Part shown: in pieces, positions 24,988-33,544 of the stretch | Numbering within the stretch: the first letter of the stretch is position 1 | Layout: each line of letters starts with the position of its first letter | Assembly (NCBI GenBank): GCA_034432755.1 | Contig: DAOUBQ010000077.1 | Span: 1 to 64,000 of the forward strand | DNA from: UBA5195 sp034432755 | Lineage (GTDB): Bacteria; Chloroflexota; Anaerolineae; Anaerolineales; Villigracilaceae | Length of the DNA: 64,000 bases | Reading direction: 5' to 3' | Notes under the pieces: generated by a model | The model's database searches: none | Seen by the model: the letters and a program-made list of their open reading frames with translations, nothing else | Told to the model about the DNA's origin: nothing | Translations under genes and position numbers: made by a program

Positions 24988-25764
24988 TTACAACATCCAG
25001 GCCAGCACTTTCTGAATCATCGTATCCCAATACGCCCAGTTGTGTTTGCCGGGGCCTTCTTCATAGGTCAGGTCAAGCGGCAGCGCGCGGGCATGGTCAC
25101 GGAAGCGCAGGTTGGCGGCGTAGAGAAAGTCTTCGGTGCCGCAGCATTGGTACAGGCGCGGCTTAACGTTTCCTTGCGCGGCTTGTTTGGCCAGGGGAAA
25201 CAAGTCGTTTTGGCTGCCACGAACTTTCGATAAATCGCCAAACACGTTGCGCATGTGCGCCAGCCAGGCCTCGCTGTTCGGGTCCGCCGGGTTGGGGTTG
25301 ACCTCCTCGCCAATATCAAGCGCGCCCGAAAGGCTGGCAGCAGCAGCAAAGCGCTCAGGGTAGGTCAGCGCGAGTTTGAAAGCGCCGTATCCGCCCATCG
25401 AAAGCCCGGCCACAAAGTTATCGGTCCGGTCGGTTGAGAGTGGGAAGACATCGCAGGCAACGGCAGGCACTTCCTCGCTGATGAACTGCCAGTACTTCCC
25501 ACCATGCGCCATATCCGTGTACCAACTGAGATGAACGGTGGGCATAACGACGGCCAGGTTGTACTGCTCGGCATAGCGCTCGATGGAAGTCCAGCGCTGC
25601 CAGGCGGTGTGGTCGTCGGAGTAGCCGTGTAACAGGTAGAGGGTACGATAGGTAGGTTTGGCGGCGTTTTGCGCGTCTTTGAGCGCGCGCTGGGGCAGGA
25701 TGACGTTCATGGCGCAGCTCATGCCCAGGGTTTCAGAGAAAAACTTTACTTCGGTGAGGATCAT
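24988..25764 (-). CDS. Esterase of the S-formylglutathione hydrolase/tributyrin esterase type
   Basis: A 258-residue alpha/beta hydrolase without signal peptide. LYLLHGYSDDHTAWQRWTSIERYAEQ gives the oxyanion region, GLSMGGYGAFKLAL (about 120) the nucleophile serine, and GKHNWAYWD near the C-terminus the catalytic histidine. CGTEDFLY supplies the acidic residue. Related enzymes cleave small acyl esters or S-formylglutathione. A GGAG-containing site precedes the ATG. It converges with the lipoprotein gene, with only 8 nt between the stops. Confidence 0.87.
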   Translation of the reverse strand: MILTEVKFFSETLGMSCAMNVILPQRALKDAQNAAKPTYRTLYLLHGYSDDHTAWQRWTSIERYAEQYNLAVVMPTVHLSWYTDMAHGGKYWQFISEEVPAVACDVFPLSTDRTDNFVAGLSMGGYGAFKLALTYPERFAAAASLSGALDIGEEVNPNPADPNSEAWLAHMRNVFGDLSKVRGSQNDLFPLAKQAAQGNVKPRLYQCCGTEDFLYAANLRFRDHARALPLDLTYEEGPGKHNWAYWDTMIQKVLAWML

Positions 25765-25992
25765 TGTGGCTCCAAAAAATGAATTTTGCGCTCAATCATA
25801 CTTGGCGGTTCGTTTGTTTTCTCTTTGCAAAAAATATTAATCGAACCGCGAAGCATACATTTGGACTTGTGACAAAATTTGCAAAAGGTATGGAACTGCG
25901 TACCATCAGCGTTTGTGAAAACGAAAACCAACCCGCTGACGCAGTTCGGGTACGAAGTGGACCAGAACTTTAACAACGATCAATGAACCGAC
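25765..25992. other. Intergenic segment before the transposase relic
   Basis: AT-rich at first, then GC-rich from about 25890. Nothing gene-like is recognised. The boundary near 25890-25990 may be the left flank of the decayed insertion sequence; no terminal inverted repeat was found by eye. Confidence 0.35.
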
Positions 25993-26358
25993 ATGCTGAT
26001 GGATTGGGTGGATGCGCTCAGCAGTAACACCACCGCCCGGAGCGTGGTGCAATTGAGTCTGAACCCGCATTTTTGGCGGCACTACACGGCACAGAACAAA
26101 GCGGTGACGGTAAACGCCTTGCCCAATCAGCAACTGGCAAGGCTGGCTTGCCAGACGCTCGGCGCGCCGCTCAAGCGGAAGTTCCATTGGCTGGGTACGG
26201 ATGTTACCTCGACCCCGCGGCCCTTTCCAGATTCCTTGTCGAATCGAGGCTTTGTCTATCAGGCCAACCCCATCAAAGGCAATAAGCCGATTGCCATCGG
26301 ACATCCATTCTTATTGAGTATAGCATGGCAGAATCCATCCAATGACAATTTCTGGTAA
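25993..26358 (+). pseudogene. Truncated DDE transposase fragment
   Basis: A 121-codon frame. The block KFHWLGTDVTSTPRPFPDSLSNRGFVYQANPIKGNKPIAIGH matches the region around the first catalytic aspartate (GTDVT) of a DDE transposase family common in Chloroflexota and related phyla. The N-terminal LSSNTTARSVVQLSLNPHFWRHYTAQNKAV also fits. The similarity ends at GH, and the frame then runs into unrelated sequence, so the remaining two thirds with the other D and E are gone. It is a dead insertion-sequence relic between an esterase and an mscS gene. Confidence 0.7.
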
Positions 26359-26385
26359 GATTACGCCCCGATAGGAGATTACGCT

Positions 26386-27204
26386 ATGAACATGGAAAAA
26401 TTACTGCTGGAGTGGCAATCGGGCCTGGGCGTGCTCTTGCCCAAACTGGCAGTAGCGCTGCTGATTTTCGTAGTCAGTCTGTACCTGGCAAAACTGTCAA
26501 GTGGAATGCTGTTGCACGTGCTGGAGCGGCGCAAGGTCAATTCAGGCGCAGAACGGCTGGTTTCAGAGACCGTTCGCTGGATCATTATCGTTTATGGCTC
26601 GGTGATGGCCTTGCAGCAATTTGCGGATGTAACGGCTTTCCTGGCCGGGTTGGGGATTTTGGGTTTTACGGTTGGGTTTGCGCTGCAAGATGTGATGAAA
26701 AACTTTGCTGCCGGGGTGCTGCTCCTGCTGCAAAAACCGTTTCGGATTGGGGATAATATCTCGGTGGCGGGTTTCGATGGAACGGTGACAGCCATTGACC
26801 TGCGTTCGACCGAAATCAGAGCCTTCGACGGGCGGACGGTCATCGTGCCGAACGCCGATGTCTTGAATCAAGCCATCATCAACTTCACCCGCTCGGTCCA
26901 CCGCCGCATCGAACTGCCGGTGGGTGTGGCCTATCGCTCTGACCTGGAACAGGTGCAAAAACTGGCGATGGATGCGATTGGGCAAGTCCCTGGTTTGTTG
27001 GCCGACCCTGCCCCGCAGGTCGTGTTCCGCAATTTCGGCGATTCTTCGATTAATTTTACGGTCTTTTATTGGGTGGATACGGCGCAAATTGGTCTGTTTG
27101 CCGCACAGGATGTTGGGCTGAAACTGATTAAACGTGCCTTGCAGGAACAGGGCATCGAGATTCCTTACCCCATCCGCACAGTAATGATGAAACAGGAAAA
27201 ATAA
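26386..27204 (+). CDS. Small-conductance mechanosensitive channel (MscS family)
   Basis: A 272-residue MscS-type channel. Three membrane helices occupy about 15-38, 60-85 and 90-118. The pore helix is FLAGLGILGFTVGFALQDVMKNFAAGVLLLL, with Gly/Ala packing and the QDVMKNFAAG kink that is the family hallmark. The beta domain follows (DNISVAGFDGTVTAIDLRSTEIRAFDGRTVIVPNADVLNQAIINFTRS), then the alpha/beta vestibule. It would release osmolytes under membrane tension. TAGGAG lies 9 nt before the ATG. Length is close to E. coli MscS (286). Confidence 0.94.
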   Translation: MNMEKLLLEWQSGLGVLLPKLAVALLIFVVSLYLAKLSSGMLLHVLERRKVNSGAERLVSETVRWIIIVYGSVMALQQFADVTAFLAGLGILGFTVGFALQDVMKNFAAGVLLLLQKPFRIGDNISVAGFDGTVTAIDLRSTEIRAFDGRTVIVPNADVLNQAIINFTRSVHRRIELPVGVAYRSDLEQVQKLAMDAIGQVPGLLADPAPQVVFRNFGDSSINFTVFYWVDTAQIGLFAAQDVGLKLIKRALQEQGIEIPYPIRTVMMKQEK

Positions 27205-27207
27205 CCG

Positions 27208-27414
27208 CTATTTTTTGGGCTGTTCCCCCTCGCGCGGCAGGATGACCTTCACCCGGCGCGCCAACTCGCGGCGGGTGAGCAGAACGCGATGCCCACAGGT
27301 GCGGCATTCCAGCCCAATATCCGCCCCCAGGCGGGTGACGGTCCATTCGTAGCCGCCGCACGGATGCGGCTTGCGCAGGCGCACCACATCGTTAAGTTGT
27401 AAGTTGGGCAGCAT
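27208..27414 (-). CDS. DUF951 family small protein
   Basis: A 68-residue protein: LNDVVRLRKPHPCGGYEWTVTRLGADIGLECRTCGHRVLLTRRELARRVKVIL. The two CxxC-like elements (HPCGGYEW and CRTCGHRV) suggest metal binding. DUF951 proteins are widespread in Firmicutes and Chloroflexota with no assigned function. The ATG at 27414 is chosen by family length and by TATAAT exactly 6 nt upstream; the frame extends 50 codons further without family sequence. It ends 3 nt from the convergent mscS stop. Confidence 0.85.
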   Translation of the reverse strand: MLPNLQLNDVVRLRKPHPCGGYEWTVTRLGADIGLECRTCGHRVLLTRRELARRVKVILPREGEQPKK

Positions 27415-27420
27415 ACCTGA

Positions 27421-27426
27421 ATTATA
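27421..27426 (-). promoter_or_regulatory. -10 box of leaderless DUF951 gene
   Basis: TATAAT (minus strand), 6 nt before the ATG. Confidence 0.6.
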
Positions 27427-27478
27427 CCGTAACCGTATGAGGCACAATAGCCCGATTTCTGTTAGAATAAATGTGCTA

Positions 27479-27721
27479 ATGAAAACCATCCGCGCCTCCG
27501 AAATTGGTTCATACTTATACTGCCGCCGGGCCTGGTGGTATCGCAAAAACGGACAGGAATCCATTAATCAGGCCGAACTCGCCGCCGGGACTGAACTGCA
27601 CCGCCAGCACGGGCGCAAGGTGCTGGCCGCCGGTCTCCAGCGCGGGCTGGCCTTTCTGACGCTTTTGGTGGCCTGCGTCATGCTGACCTCCTTTGGATTA
27701 CTCTATTTCCTGGGAGGCTGA
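27479..27721 (+). CDS. N-terminal half of a split Cas4-like nuclease, membrane-anchored
   Basis: An 80-residue protein. MKTIRASEIGSYLYCRRAWWYRK carries the single N-terminal iron-sulfur cysteine motif of Cas4 and AddB-type nucleases (YCPR in relatives). The histidine region AGTELHRQHGRKVL matches the first active-site block. One membrane helix follows at about 56-77. The catalytic D, ExK and three C-terminal cysteines are absent here and are found in the next gene, which begins at the stop of this one (TGATG, one-base overlap). The frame therefore looks like half of a two-chain enzyme. The frame extends upstream of 27479 but shows no domain there. TAGAAT lies 10 nt before the ATG. Confidence 0.75.
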   Translation: MKTIRASEIGSYLYCRRAWWYRKNGQESINQAELAAGTELHRQHGRKVLAAGLQRGLAFLTLLVACVMLTSFGLLYFLGG

Positions 27722-28254
27722 TGGTTCTCTTTTACGCCGCCCTCGCCTTGTTGTTGATTGCCGCCATCCTGTTTTGGATTTCGGGCCGGGCGCGCCGCGC
27801 CGCCGGGCTGCCAGGCGGACGAATCATCTACACCGACACGCGCAGCTGGGGCAAGGTCGAAAAACCACTCTACGACTCCACGCTGGGGCTGACGGGCAAA
27901 CCCGATTACCTGGTGGAACAACACGGACAACTGATTCCAGTGGAGGTCAAGAGCGGACCCGCACCCGAAGCGCCATACGACTCTCATATCTACCAGTTGG
28001 CTGCCTACTGCCTGCTGGTACAAAAAACGATGGGAAAACGCCCCCCCTATGGCATCCTCCACTACGCCGACCGCGATTTCGCCGTTGATTACACCCACGA
28101 GATGGAAGACGCCCTGCTCGACCTGCTGGCCGACATCCGCCGCGATGAACGCCGCGAGGATGTTCCCCGCTCGCACGATAACCCGGTGCGCTGTGCCAAA
28201 TGCGGATTCCGTCAGGCCTGTGACCAGCGGCTCGTATCCCCAAAAGGGGAATAG
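27721..28254 (+). CDS. C-terminal half of a split Cas4-like nuclease, membrane-anchored
   Basis: A 177-residue protein. A membrane helix opens it (about 2-21), then a basic stretch. The PD-(D/E)XK core follows: LTGKPDYLVEQ (catalytic Asp), IPVEVKSG (ExK), HIYQLAAYCLLV (QxxxY). Then CAKCGFRQACDQR supplies the three C-terminal cysteines of the Cas4 iron-sulfur cluster. With the cysteine of the preceding 80-residue protein the four ligands are complete. Cas4 and Dna2-type nucleases resect or process DNA ends. No cas1, cas2 or repeat array is nearby, so a CRISPR role is not supported. It precedes nadK by 14 nt. Confidence 0.8.
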   Translation: MVLFYAALALLLIAAILFWISGRARRAAGLPGGRIIYTDTRSWGKVEKPLYDSTLGLTGKPDYLVEQHGQLIPVEVKSGPAPEAPYDSHIYQLAAYCLLVQKTMGKRPPYGILHYADRDFAVDYTHEMEDALLDLLADIRRDERREDVPRSHDNPVRCAKCGFRQACDQRLVSPKGE

Positions 28255-28256
28255 AA

Positions 28257-28262
28257 TATAAT
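28257..28262 (+). promoter_or_regulatory. -10 box of the NAD kinase gene
   Basis: TATAAT, 6 nt before the ATG at 28269. Leaderless geometry. Confidence 0.6.
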
Positions 28263-28268
28263 ATCCCC

Positions 28269-29135
28269 ATGACGAGCGTTGTTCCCCCCACCCGGATAAT
28301 CGTCATCGGCCACCCCAAACTGGCCGAATCGATGAGCGATGCCGCCCAAATTGCCGCATTCCTGGCCGAAAAAGGCCTCGATGTCCCCTACGGGTCGCTC
28401 TACGACGAGAACCTGCGCAAGCGCGTCCATGCTGGGGAATTCGACCTGCTGATTGCCGTTGGCGGGGATGGAACGATGCTGCGCGCCGGGCATTTGTGCG
28501 CCCCAAACAACATCCCCATCCTGGGGGTTAACCGGGGGCGGCTCGGCTTCCTCTTCCAGGTTGACGAAGGCGGCTGGCAAAGAATGCTGGAGCAACTGCT
28601 GGCCGGGGATTACTGGGTGGAACACCGCATGATGCTGCGCGCCGAACACGTCCGGGCTGGAGAACGGCTCGGCTCGTGGCAGGCGCTCAACGACGTGGTT
28701 GTCGGGCGCGGCCCGAACATGCGTCCCATTCACGTTACCGCCAGCGTAGATGGGCAGCACCTGACCAAATTTGTGTGCGACGGGCTGATTGCCGCCACCG
28801 CCAGCGGCTCCACCGCCTACGCGCTGGCCTGCGGCGGGCCCATCTTGCCGCCCGAATTGCGCAATATTTTGCTCATTCCCATTGCCCCACACCTATCCTT
28901 CGACCGGGCCATTGTCCTTTCGGAGGGAGTCACCGTCAGCATGACCATCTTGAGCGATAACGGCATCCTGAGCGTGGACGGGCAAACTCCGATTGGCATG
29001 GACGAACACGACCGGGTGGATGTCCACGCCGGGGAAAACACCGTCAAATTCATCCGCTTTGGCGACCCCGGCTACTTTTATCGTAACCTGACCAAACACA
29101 TGAACCAGAATACACTGATAGGATTGCCCCGATGA
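28269..29135 (+). CDS. nadK: NAD kinase
   Basis: A 288-residue ATP-dependent NAD kinase that makes NADP. Motifs: AVGGDGTMLRAG (GGDG near 66), ILGVNRGRLGFL (near 88), and DGLIAATASGSTAYALACGGPILPPEL (near 172-200), with the conserved SGSTAY. The C-terminal part GILSVDGQTPIGMDEHDRVDV completes the fold. Size is normal. The ATG follows a -10 box by 6 nt. The stop overlaps the next start by 4 bases (ATGA), making a unit with the zinc-finger membrane gene. Confidence 0.95.
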   Translation: MTSVVPPTRIIVIGHPKLAESMSDAAQIAAFLAEKGLDVPYGSLYDENLRKRVHAGEFDLLIAVGGDGTMLRAGHLCAPNNIPILGVNRGRLGFLFQVDEGGWQRMLEQLLAGDYWVEHRMMLRAEHVRAGERLGSWQALNDVVVGRGPNMRPIHVTASVDGQHLTKFVCDGLIAATASGSTAYALACGGPILPPELRNILLIPIAPHLSFDRAIVLSEGVTVSMTILSDNGILSVDGQTPIGMDEHDRVDVHAGENTVKFIRFGDPGYFYRNLTKHMNQNTLIGLPR

Positions 29136-29653
29136 CCGAATCCGCCGCCACCTACTGCGCCAACCACCCCACCATCGAAACCACCCTGCGCTGCCGCCGC
29201 TGCGAGAAATACATCTGCCCCAAATGCGCCATCCGCACCCCCACCGGTTACATCTGCAAGGAATGCTCACGCGCTCAACAAAAAGCCTTCGAGACCGCTG
29301 AAGCGATGGATTATATTTTGGGTTTTGCCGCGGCAGTCGTGCTTTCGCTGATCGGCAGTTTCCTCATCAGCCTGGTAGGATATATCGGTTTTTTTGGTTT
29401 AATCATCGTCAGCATCGCCGCGCCAACCGCCGGGGTGATAATTGCCGAAGCGCTGCGCCTCGTCACCCGCCGCCGCCGTGCCGCGCTCCTGTTCCGGGTT
29501 ATCCTGGCCGGCATTATCGTGGGCGCGCTGCCGATGGGACTGCTCCAAATATTCACCTTCAACATCTTTGGCATCCTGTTTCAGGCCATTTATTTGTTCG
29601 TCTCGGCCCCAACAGCCTATTACCGCTTATCCGGGATTCAATTACTTAAGTAG
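29132..29653 (+). CDS. B-box zinc-finger-like membrane protein
   Basis: A 173-residue protein. The N-terminal 45 residues carry a cysteine/histidine pattern (YCANHP, RCRRCEKYICPKCAIRTPTGYICKECSR) that fits a B-box or treble-clef zinc site. Three to four membrane helices follow (about 60-83, 85-105, 125-145, 150-165). The function is unknown; similar proteins appear beside housekeeping genes in Anaerolineae. Translation is coupled to nadK by ATGA. It is followed at 18 nt by recN. Confidence 0.78.
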   Translation: MTESAATYCANHPTIETTLRCRRCEKYICPKCAIRTPTGYICKECSRAQQKAFETAEAMDYILGFAAAVVLSLIGSFLISLVGYIGFFGLIIVSIAAPTAGVIIAEALRLVTRRRRAALLFRVILAGIIVGALPMGLLQIFTFNIFGILFQAIYLFVSAPTAYYRLSGIQLLK

Positions 29654-29670
29654 CCAAAATCCAAAATCTT

Positions 29671-31398
29671 ATGCTGACCGAACTGCGCATCGAAAATTTC
29701 GCCATCATTGACCGGCTCGAACTCGATTTCGGCCCCGGCCTGATTACTTTTACCGGTGAAACCGGCGCGGGCAAGTCCATCATCATGGACGCGCTCGAAA
29801 TGCTGCTGGGGGGGCGCGCCGAAACAGCCATCGTCCGTGCCGAGGCCGAACGCGCCACAGTGGAGGGCGTGTTTAAACTCTCCGGCGCAACCAAAGAATC
29901 GGTCAATGAAATCTTGAAGCGCGAAGACCTGCTGGACGATGAAAACTACGTCACCCTGGCGCGCGAAGTGCGCCGCGAGGGACGTTCCACCGCCCGCGTC
30001 AACGGCAGCACGGTTAATGTCGGTTTGCTGCGGGAAGTGGGCGCTTATTTGGTGGATATTCACGGGCAAACCGAACATCTCTCCCTGTTGGATGTGCGCG
30101 CTCACCTGGGGCTGCTCGACCGTTATGCAGGAGTCGACTCGCTCCTGGCTTCGTACCGTCAAACCTATCATGCGCTCCAAACTCTGCGGCGCGAACTAGC
30201 TGAGCTGCGCGCCACCCAGGCTGATTCCGCCCGCCGTATCGAGATGTACGCCTTTCAGGTGGAAGAAATCGAATCGGCGCGGCTCAAACCCGGCGAGGAC
30301 GAGGAACTGCGCAAGGAACGCGACCGTCTCGCCAACGCCGAGACCCTGGCCGCCAACGCCCAGGAAGCCATCACCCTGCTCGACGAAGGCACTCCCGAAA
30401 CTCCGGCCATCACCGACCAGATGGGGCAGGTCGTTTCGGCGCTCGCTGCGCTGGCGCGGGTCGACTCATCCAAGGCGGAACTGGCGGCCCGGGCCGAATC
30501 TCTGCTCGAAAACATCGCCGAGGTGGCGCATGAATTACGCGACTATCTCGAAACAGTCGAATACAACCCTAATCGGCTGGAGCAGGTGGAAGAACGCCTC
30601 GACCTGATTCACCGCCTGTTGCGCAAGTATGGTGGCACGCCCGAAGCGGTGATTGCCTTTGGCGAAAATGCGCGCAAACAATTAGAAACCATCACGAATG
30701 CCGCCGAAAAAATTGCCGAGTTAGAAGCGCGGGAGGCCGTCTTACTCAATGAACTGGCTGCACGCGGCGAAAAACTTTCCGACAAGCGCAAAAAGGCGGC
30801 TGAAAAACTCTCTAGAAGCATCGAAACCGAGCTAGATGACCTGAAAATGGCCTCAGCCCACTTTGCCGTTGATTTTCAGACCCGGCCAGAGAATGCCGGT
30901 TTACCAGTGGCAGGCGGCAGGGTGGCCTTCGACGCAAACGGCTTCGACCGGGTGGAATTCCTGGTGGCCCCCAACCCTGGCGAAGGCTTGAAACCGCTCG
31001 CCAAAATTGCTTCGGGCGGCGAAACCTCGCGCCTGATGTTGGCGCTTAAAAATGTGCTGGCGCAAGCCGACCAGGTCCCCAGCCTGGTGTTTGATGAAAT
31101 TGACCAGGGGATTGGCGGGCGCGTGGGCGGCGTGGTTGGGCAGAAGTTGTGGCAGTTGGGGAGAAGCCATCAGGTTTTGTGCATTACGCACCTGCCGCAG
31201 TTGGCCGTCTATGGCGAACAGCACTTTCAGGTGCAAAAACTGGTCAAGAACGGGCGCACCACCACCCAGGTGCGGCGGTTGGAAGGCGACGAACGCCTGC
31301 TCGAACTGGCCGGAATGCTCGGCGAAGTCAGCGAGGGGACGCTGCGCTCGGCTTCGGACCTGCTGCAATCGGCGCGGATGGTCAGCGCGTCGAAATGA
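29671..31398 (+). CDS. recN: DNA repair protein RecN
   Basis: A 575-residue SMC-like ATPase of double-strand break repair. N-terminal head: LRIENFAIIDRLELDFGPGLITFTGETGAGKSIIMDAL, Walker A at 29-36. A long coiled coil runs about 155-360. C-terminal head: IASGGETSRLMLALKNVL (signature, near 450) and LVFDEIDQGIGGRVG (Walker B, near 473), then VLCITHLPQLA. The length is typical. There is no ribosome site of note before the ATG. The last 17 nt overlap the convergent methyltransferase gene. Confidence 0.95.
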   Translation: MLTELRIENFAIIDRLELDFGPGLITFTGETGAGKSIIMDALEMLLGGRAETAIVRAEAERATVEGVFKLSGATKESVNEILKREDLLDDENYVTLAREVRREGRSTARVNGSTVNVGLLREVGAYLVDIHGQTEHLSLLDVRAHLGLLDRYAGVDSLLASYRQTYHALQTLRRELAELRATQADSARRIEMYAFQVEEIESARLKPGEDEELRKERDRLANAETLAANAQEAITLLDEGTPETPAITDQMGQVVSALAALARVDSSKAELAARAESLLENIAEVAHELRDYLETVEYNPNRLEQVEERLDLIHRLLRKYGGTPEAVIAFGENARKQLETITNAAEKIAELEAREAVLLNELAARGEKLSDKRKKAAEKLSRSIETELDDLKMASAHFAVDFQTRPENAGLPVAGGRVAFDANGFDRVEFLVAPNPGEGLKPLAKIASGGETSRLMLALKNVLAQADQVPSLVFDEIDQGIGGRVGGVVGQKLWQLGRSHQVLCITHLPQLAVYGEQHFQVQKLVKNGRTTTQVRRLEGDERLLELAGMLGEVSEGTLRSASDLLQSARMVSASK

Positions 31399-32365
31399 GA
31401 AAATCCATTTGGTGGGCAATGTAGACCAGTTCGGCGCGCTCGATTTGGGCGCGCCGCTGGTTTAACCATTCTTCCAGCAGGCGCGGGTCGAGTTCGGGGT
31501 GATTGGCGAGGGAAGTCTCGAAAAAATGCAAGATGAAATGCAGGAAGTAGGCTTCATCGGCGGGATATTGCCCTTTGACCGGGTACACCACCCAATCAGA
31601 AGCCCCGGCGGCGAGAATCTCGGCCCCGGCCTGTTTCAGGTGCTTGAACAGGTGACGCCCCGAACGGCTATCTCCCCCTGTGGGGCGGGTGTCCATCGTC
31701 TGATGGTAGAGGCGTTCGATGAGCGAATCAACCGATTGGGGAGTGGATGGGGAATCGGATGGTTCGGAGAGGTGGAAAGATGGTTCGAGGCTGGTGACGC
31801 CGTCGAAGTTGATGGTGAGCCAGGCCAGGCCGCCGGGTTTGAGCAGGGAGAACAGTTTGGGCAGGCTTTCTGGCATGGGCAGCAGGTCGAGGAAGGCGTG
31901 GGCGATGAGCAGGTCGGCAGAGGAGAAAACCGCTTGAGAAGCGGAGCAACGGATGAAGTCGAAGACATCGGCTTGCGCGAAGTGAATGGAAACGGATGGG
32001 AGAACGGAGTCGACAACGGATGAATCGGAGAAGCGGAGGTCAGAAGCGGAGAAACGGATGGTTTTATTCGGCAGGGTTTCTACCTGGTAGCCGTTTTCAC
32101 GCGCCCATTGGGGCAGCCATTGTCGGGCGAAGGCAATGTTTTCGGGCATTTCGTCCACAAGGGTGTAGACCACGTTGGGCGGCAGGATGTTCCAGCGCAG
32201 GAGGCGGGTGAGCATGGCACCGATGCCCGCGCCGACCTCGATAATGGAAAAAGCAGATTGGGGAACGGATAATCGAGATTTGAGCGCCGCCAGGACATCT
32301 TTGTTGAGGGCGCGGTCATCCACCGTTTGTTTGGCGAGCAGGTAGCGGGCGAAGGAGTATTCCAT
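31382..32365 (-). CDS. SAM-dependent methyltransferase
   Basis: A 327-residue class I methyltransferase. Motif I is FSIIEVGAGIGAMLTRLLRWN (about 39-58), followed by YTLVDEMPENIAFARQWLPQW (SAM ribose-binding acidic residue). ADLLIAHAFLDLLPM and LLKPGGLAWLTINFDG are motifs IV and V-VI. A C-terminal helical part (about 230-327) is specific to this protein. The substrate is unknown. The start ATG lacks a ribosome site. It is convergent with recN (17-nt overlap) and divergent from the moxR gene. Confidence 0.86.
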   Translation of the reverse strand: MEYSFARYLLAKQTVDDRALNKDVLAALKSRLSVPQSAFSIIEVGAGIGAMLTRLLRWNILPPNVVYTLVDEMPENIAFARQWLPQWARENGYQVETLPNKTIRFSASDLRFSDSSVVDSVLPSVSIHFAQADVFDFIRCSASQAVFSSADLLIAHAFLDLLPMPESLPKLFSLLKPGGLAWLTINFDGVTSLEPSFHLSEPSDSPSTPQSVDSLIERLYHQTMDTRPTGGDSRSGRHLFKHLKQAGAEILAAGASDWVVYPVKGQYPADEAYFLHFILHFFETSLANHPELDPRLLEEWLNQRRAQIERAELVYIAHQMDFLISTR

Positions 32366-32396
32366 AGGAGGGTGCGTTACAGAGCCATAAAATCAG

Positions 32397-32425
32397 TTGC
32401 GGTCTGCGATTGTTTAGGATATGAT
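32397..32425 (+). promoter_or_regulatory. Promoter of the MoxR gene
   Basis: TTGCGG (32397-32402) and TATGAT (32420-32425) with a 17-nt spacer. The ATG at 32435 lies 9 nt after the -10 box, so the leader is at most a few bases. Confidence 0.6.
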
Positions 32426-32434
32426 ACCCTGAGT

Positions 32435-33424
32435 ATGACACAAACCAGGCAAGAAGGAAAGGATACGGCCATGCGCGAAGTGCAGCAGTTTGCCAACCAG
32501 GTCATGAAAAACGTCGAAAAGGTCATCATAGGTAAGCGGACGGCGATTGAGTTGATGATGGTGGCGCTGTTGTGCGAGGGACATGTGCTGCTGGAGGATG
32601 TTCCTGGTTCGGGTAAGACCATGCTGGCGCGCTCAATGGCAGTCAGCCTGGGGATTGGCTTCAAGCGGGTGCAATGTACGCCCGACCTGTTGCCCAACGA
32701 CATCACCGGCGTCTCAATTTTCAACCAGAAGAGCGGTGAGTTCGAGTTTCGCCCCGGGCCGATTTTCGTCAACATCCTGTTGGCCGATGAAATCAACCGC
32801 GCCACACCGCGCACGCAGTCGGCGCTGTTGGAGGCCATGCAAGAACAGCAGGTGACGGTGGACGGCGCGACGCGCGAATTGCCGCGTCCCTTTCTGGTGC
32901 TGGCGACCCAAAACCCGATTGAGTACGAGGGGACGTTTCCCCTGCCTGAAGCGCAACTCGATCGTTTTCTGATGCGGCTCTCGCTCGGTTACCCCAACCC
33001 GCAAGATGAACGTCAGATTCTCGTGAATTTATGGCGTGAGCATCCAATTACGAAACTGGAGAAGGTGGTGGATGGCCTGGCGCTGATTGAACTGCAGCAA
33101 AAGGTGTGGGAGGTGCATGTGGACGAGACTTTGCAGGCTTATATTGTTGCGCTGGTGGCGTCTACCCGCAATCACCCCGACCTGGCGCTGGGAATTAGTC
33201 CGCGCGGCAGTCTGGCCCTGTTCAAGGCGGCCCAGGCCCTGGCGGCGGTGCGCGGGCGCGACCATGTGCTTCCCGACGACATCAAGTACCTGGCCCCGGT
33301 TACGCTGGCGCACCGGTTGATTGTCCACCCCGAAGCGGAGTTGCGCGGGCGCACGGCGAAGGTGATTTTGGAAGACGTGTTACAGCACACGCCGCTTGAT
33401 TTGGGACGGGTGGAGGAAAAATAA
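32435..33424 (+). CDS. MoxR family AAA+ ATPase
   Basis: A 329-residue AAA+ chaperone. Walker A is EDVPGSGKTMLAR (about 54), Walker B is ILLADEINRATPRTQSALLEAMQEQQVTVDG (about 110), sensor 1 is LATQNPIEYEGTFPLPEAQLDRFL, and the lid domain has LGISPRGSLALFKAAQALAAVRGRDHVLPDDI. MoxR proteins assist metal insertion or complex assembly, normally with a DUF58 or von Willebrand A partner. Neither is present here, so this copy is an orphan. ATG 32435 fits the promoter; ATG 32471 has an AAGG site and matches family N-termini equally well. Confidence 0.92.
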   Translation: MTQTRQEGKDTAMREVQQFANQVMKNVEKVIIGKRTAIELMMVALLCEGHVLLEDVPGSGKTMLARSMAVSLGIGFKRVQCTPDLLPNDITGVSIFNQKSGEFEFRPGPIFVNILLADEINRATPRTQSALLEAMQEQQVTVDGATRELPRPFLVLATQNPIEYEGTFPLPEAQLDRFLMRLSLGYPNPQDERQILVNLWREHPITKLEKVVDGLALIELQQKVWEVHVDETLQAYIVALVASTRNHPDLALGISPRGSLALFKAAQALAAVRGRDHVLPDDIKYLAPVTLAHRLIVHPEAELRGRTAKVILEDVLQHTPLDLGRVEEK

Positions 33425-33544
33425 TCCACAGATTACCCAGAGCCGCCGGGACGGTGTGACAAATATCGCAGCAAAAGGGTTTGCCGTTTGGGTTGGGCGG
33501 CGCGCATTGTTGGCCGCATCTGAATCAATGGGATTTCACCGTTC

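Noticed and set aside
27479..28254. CRISPR-Cas locus next to the Cas4-like genes
   Set aside because: No repeats with regular spacers and no cas1 or cas2 gene in the whole window.
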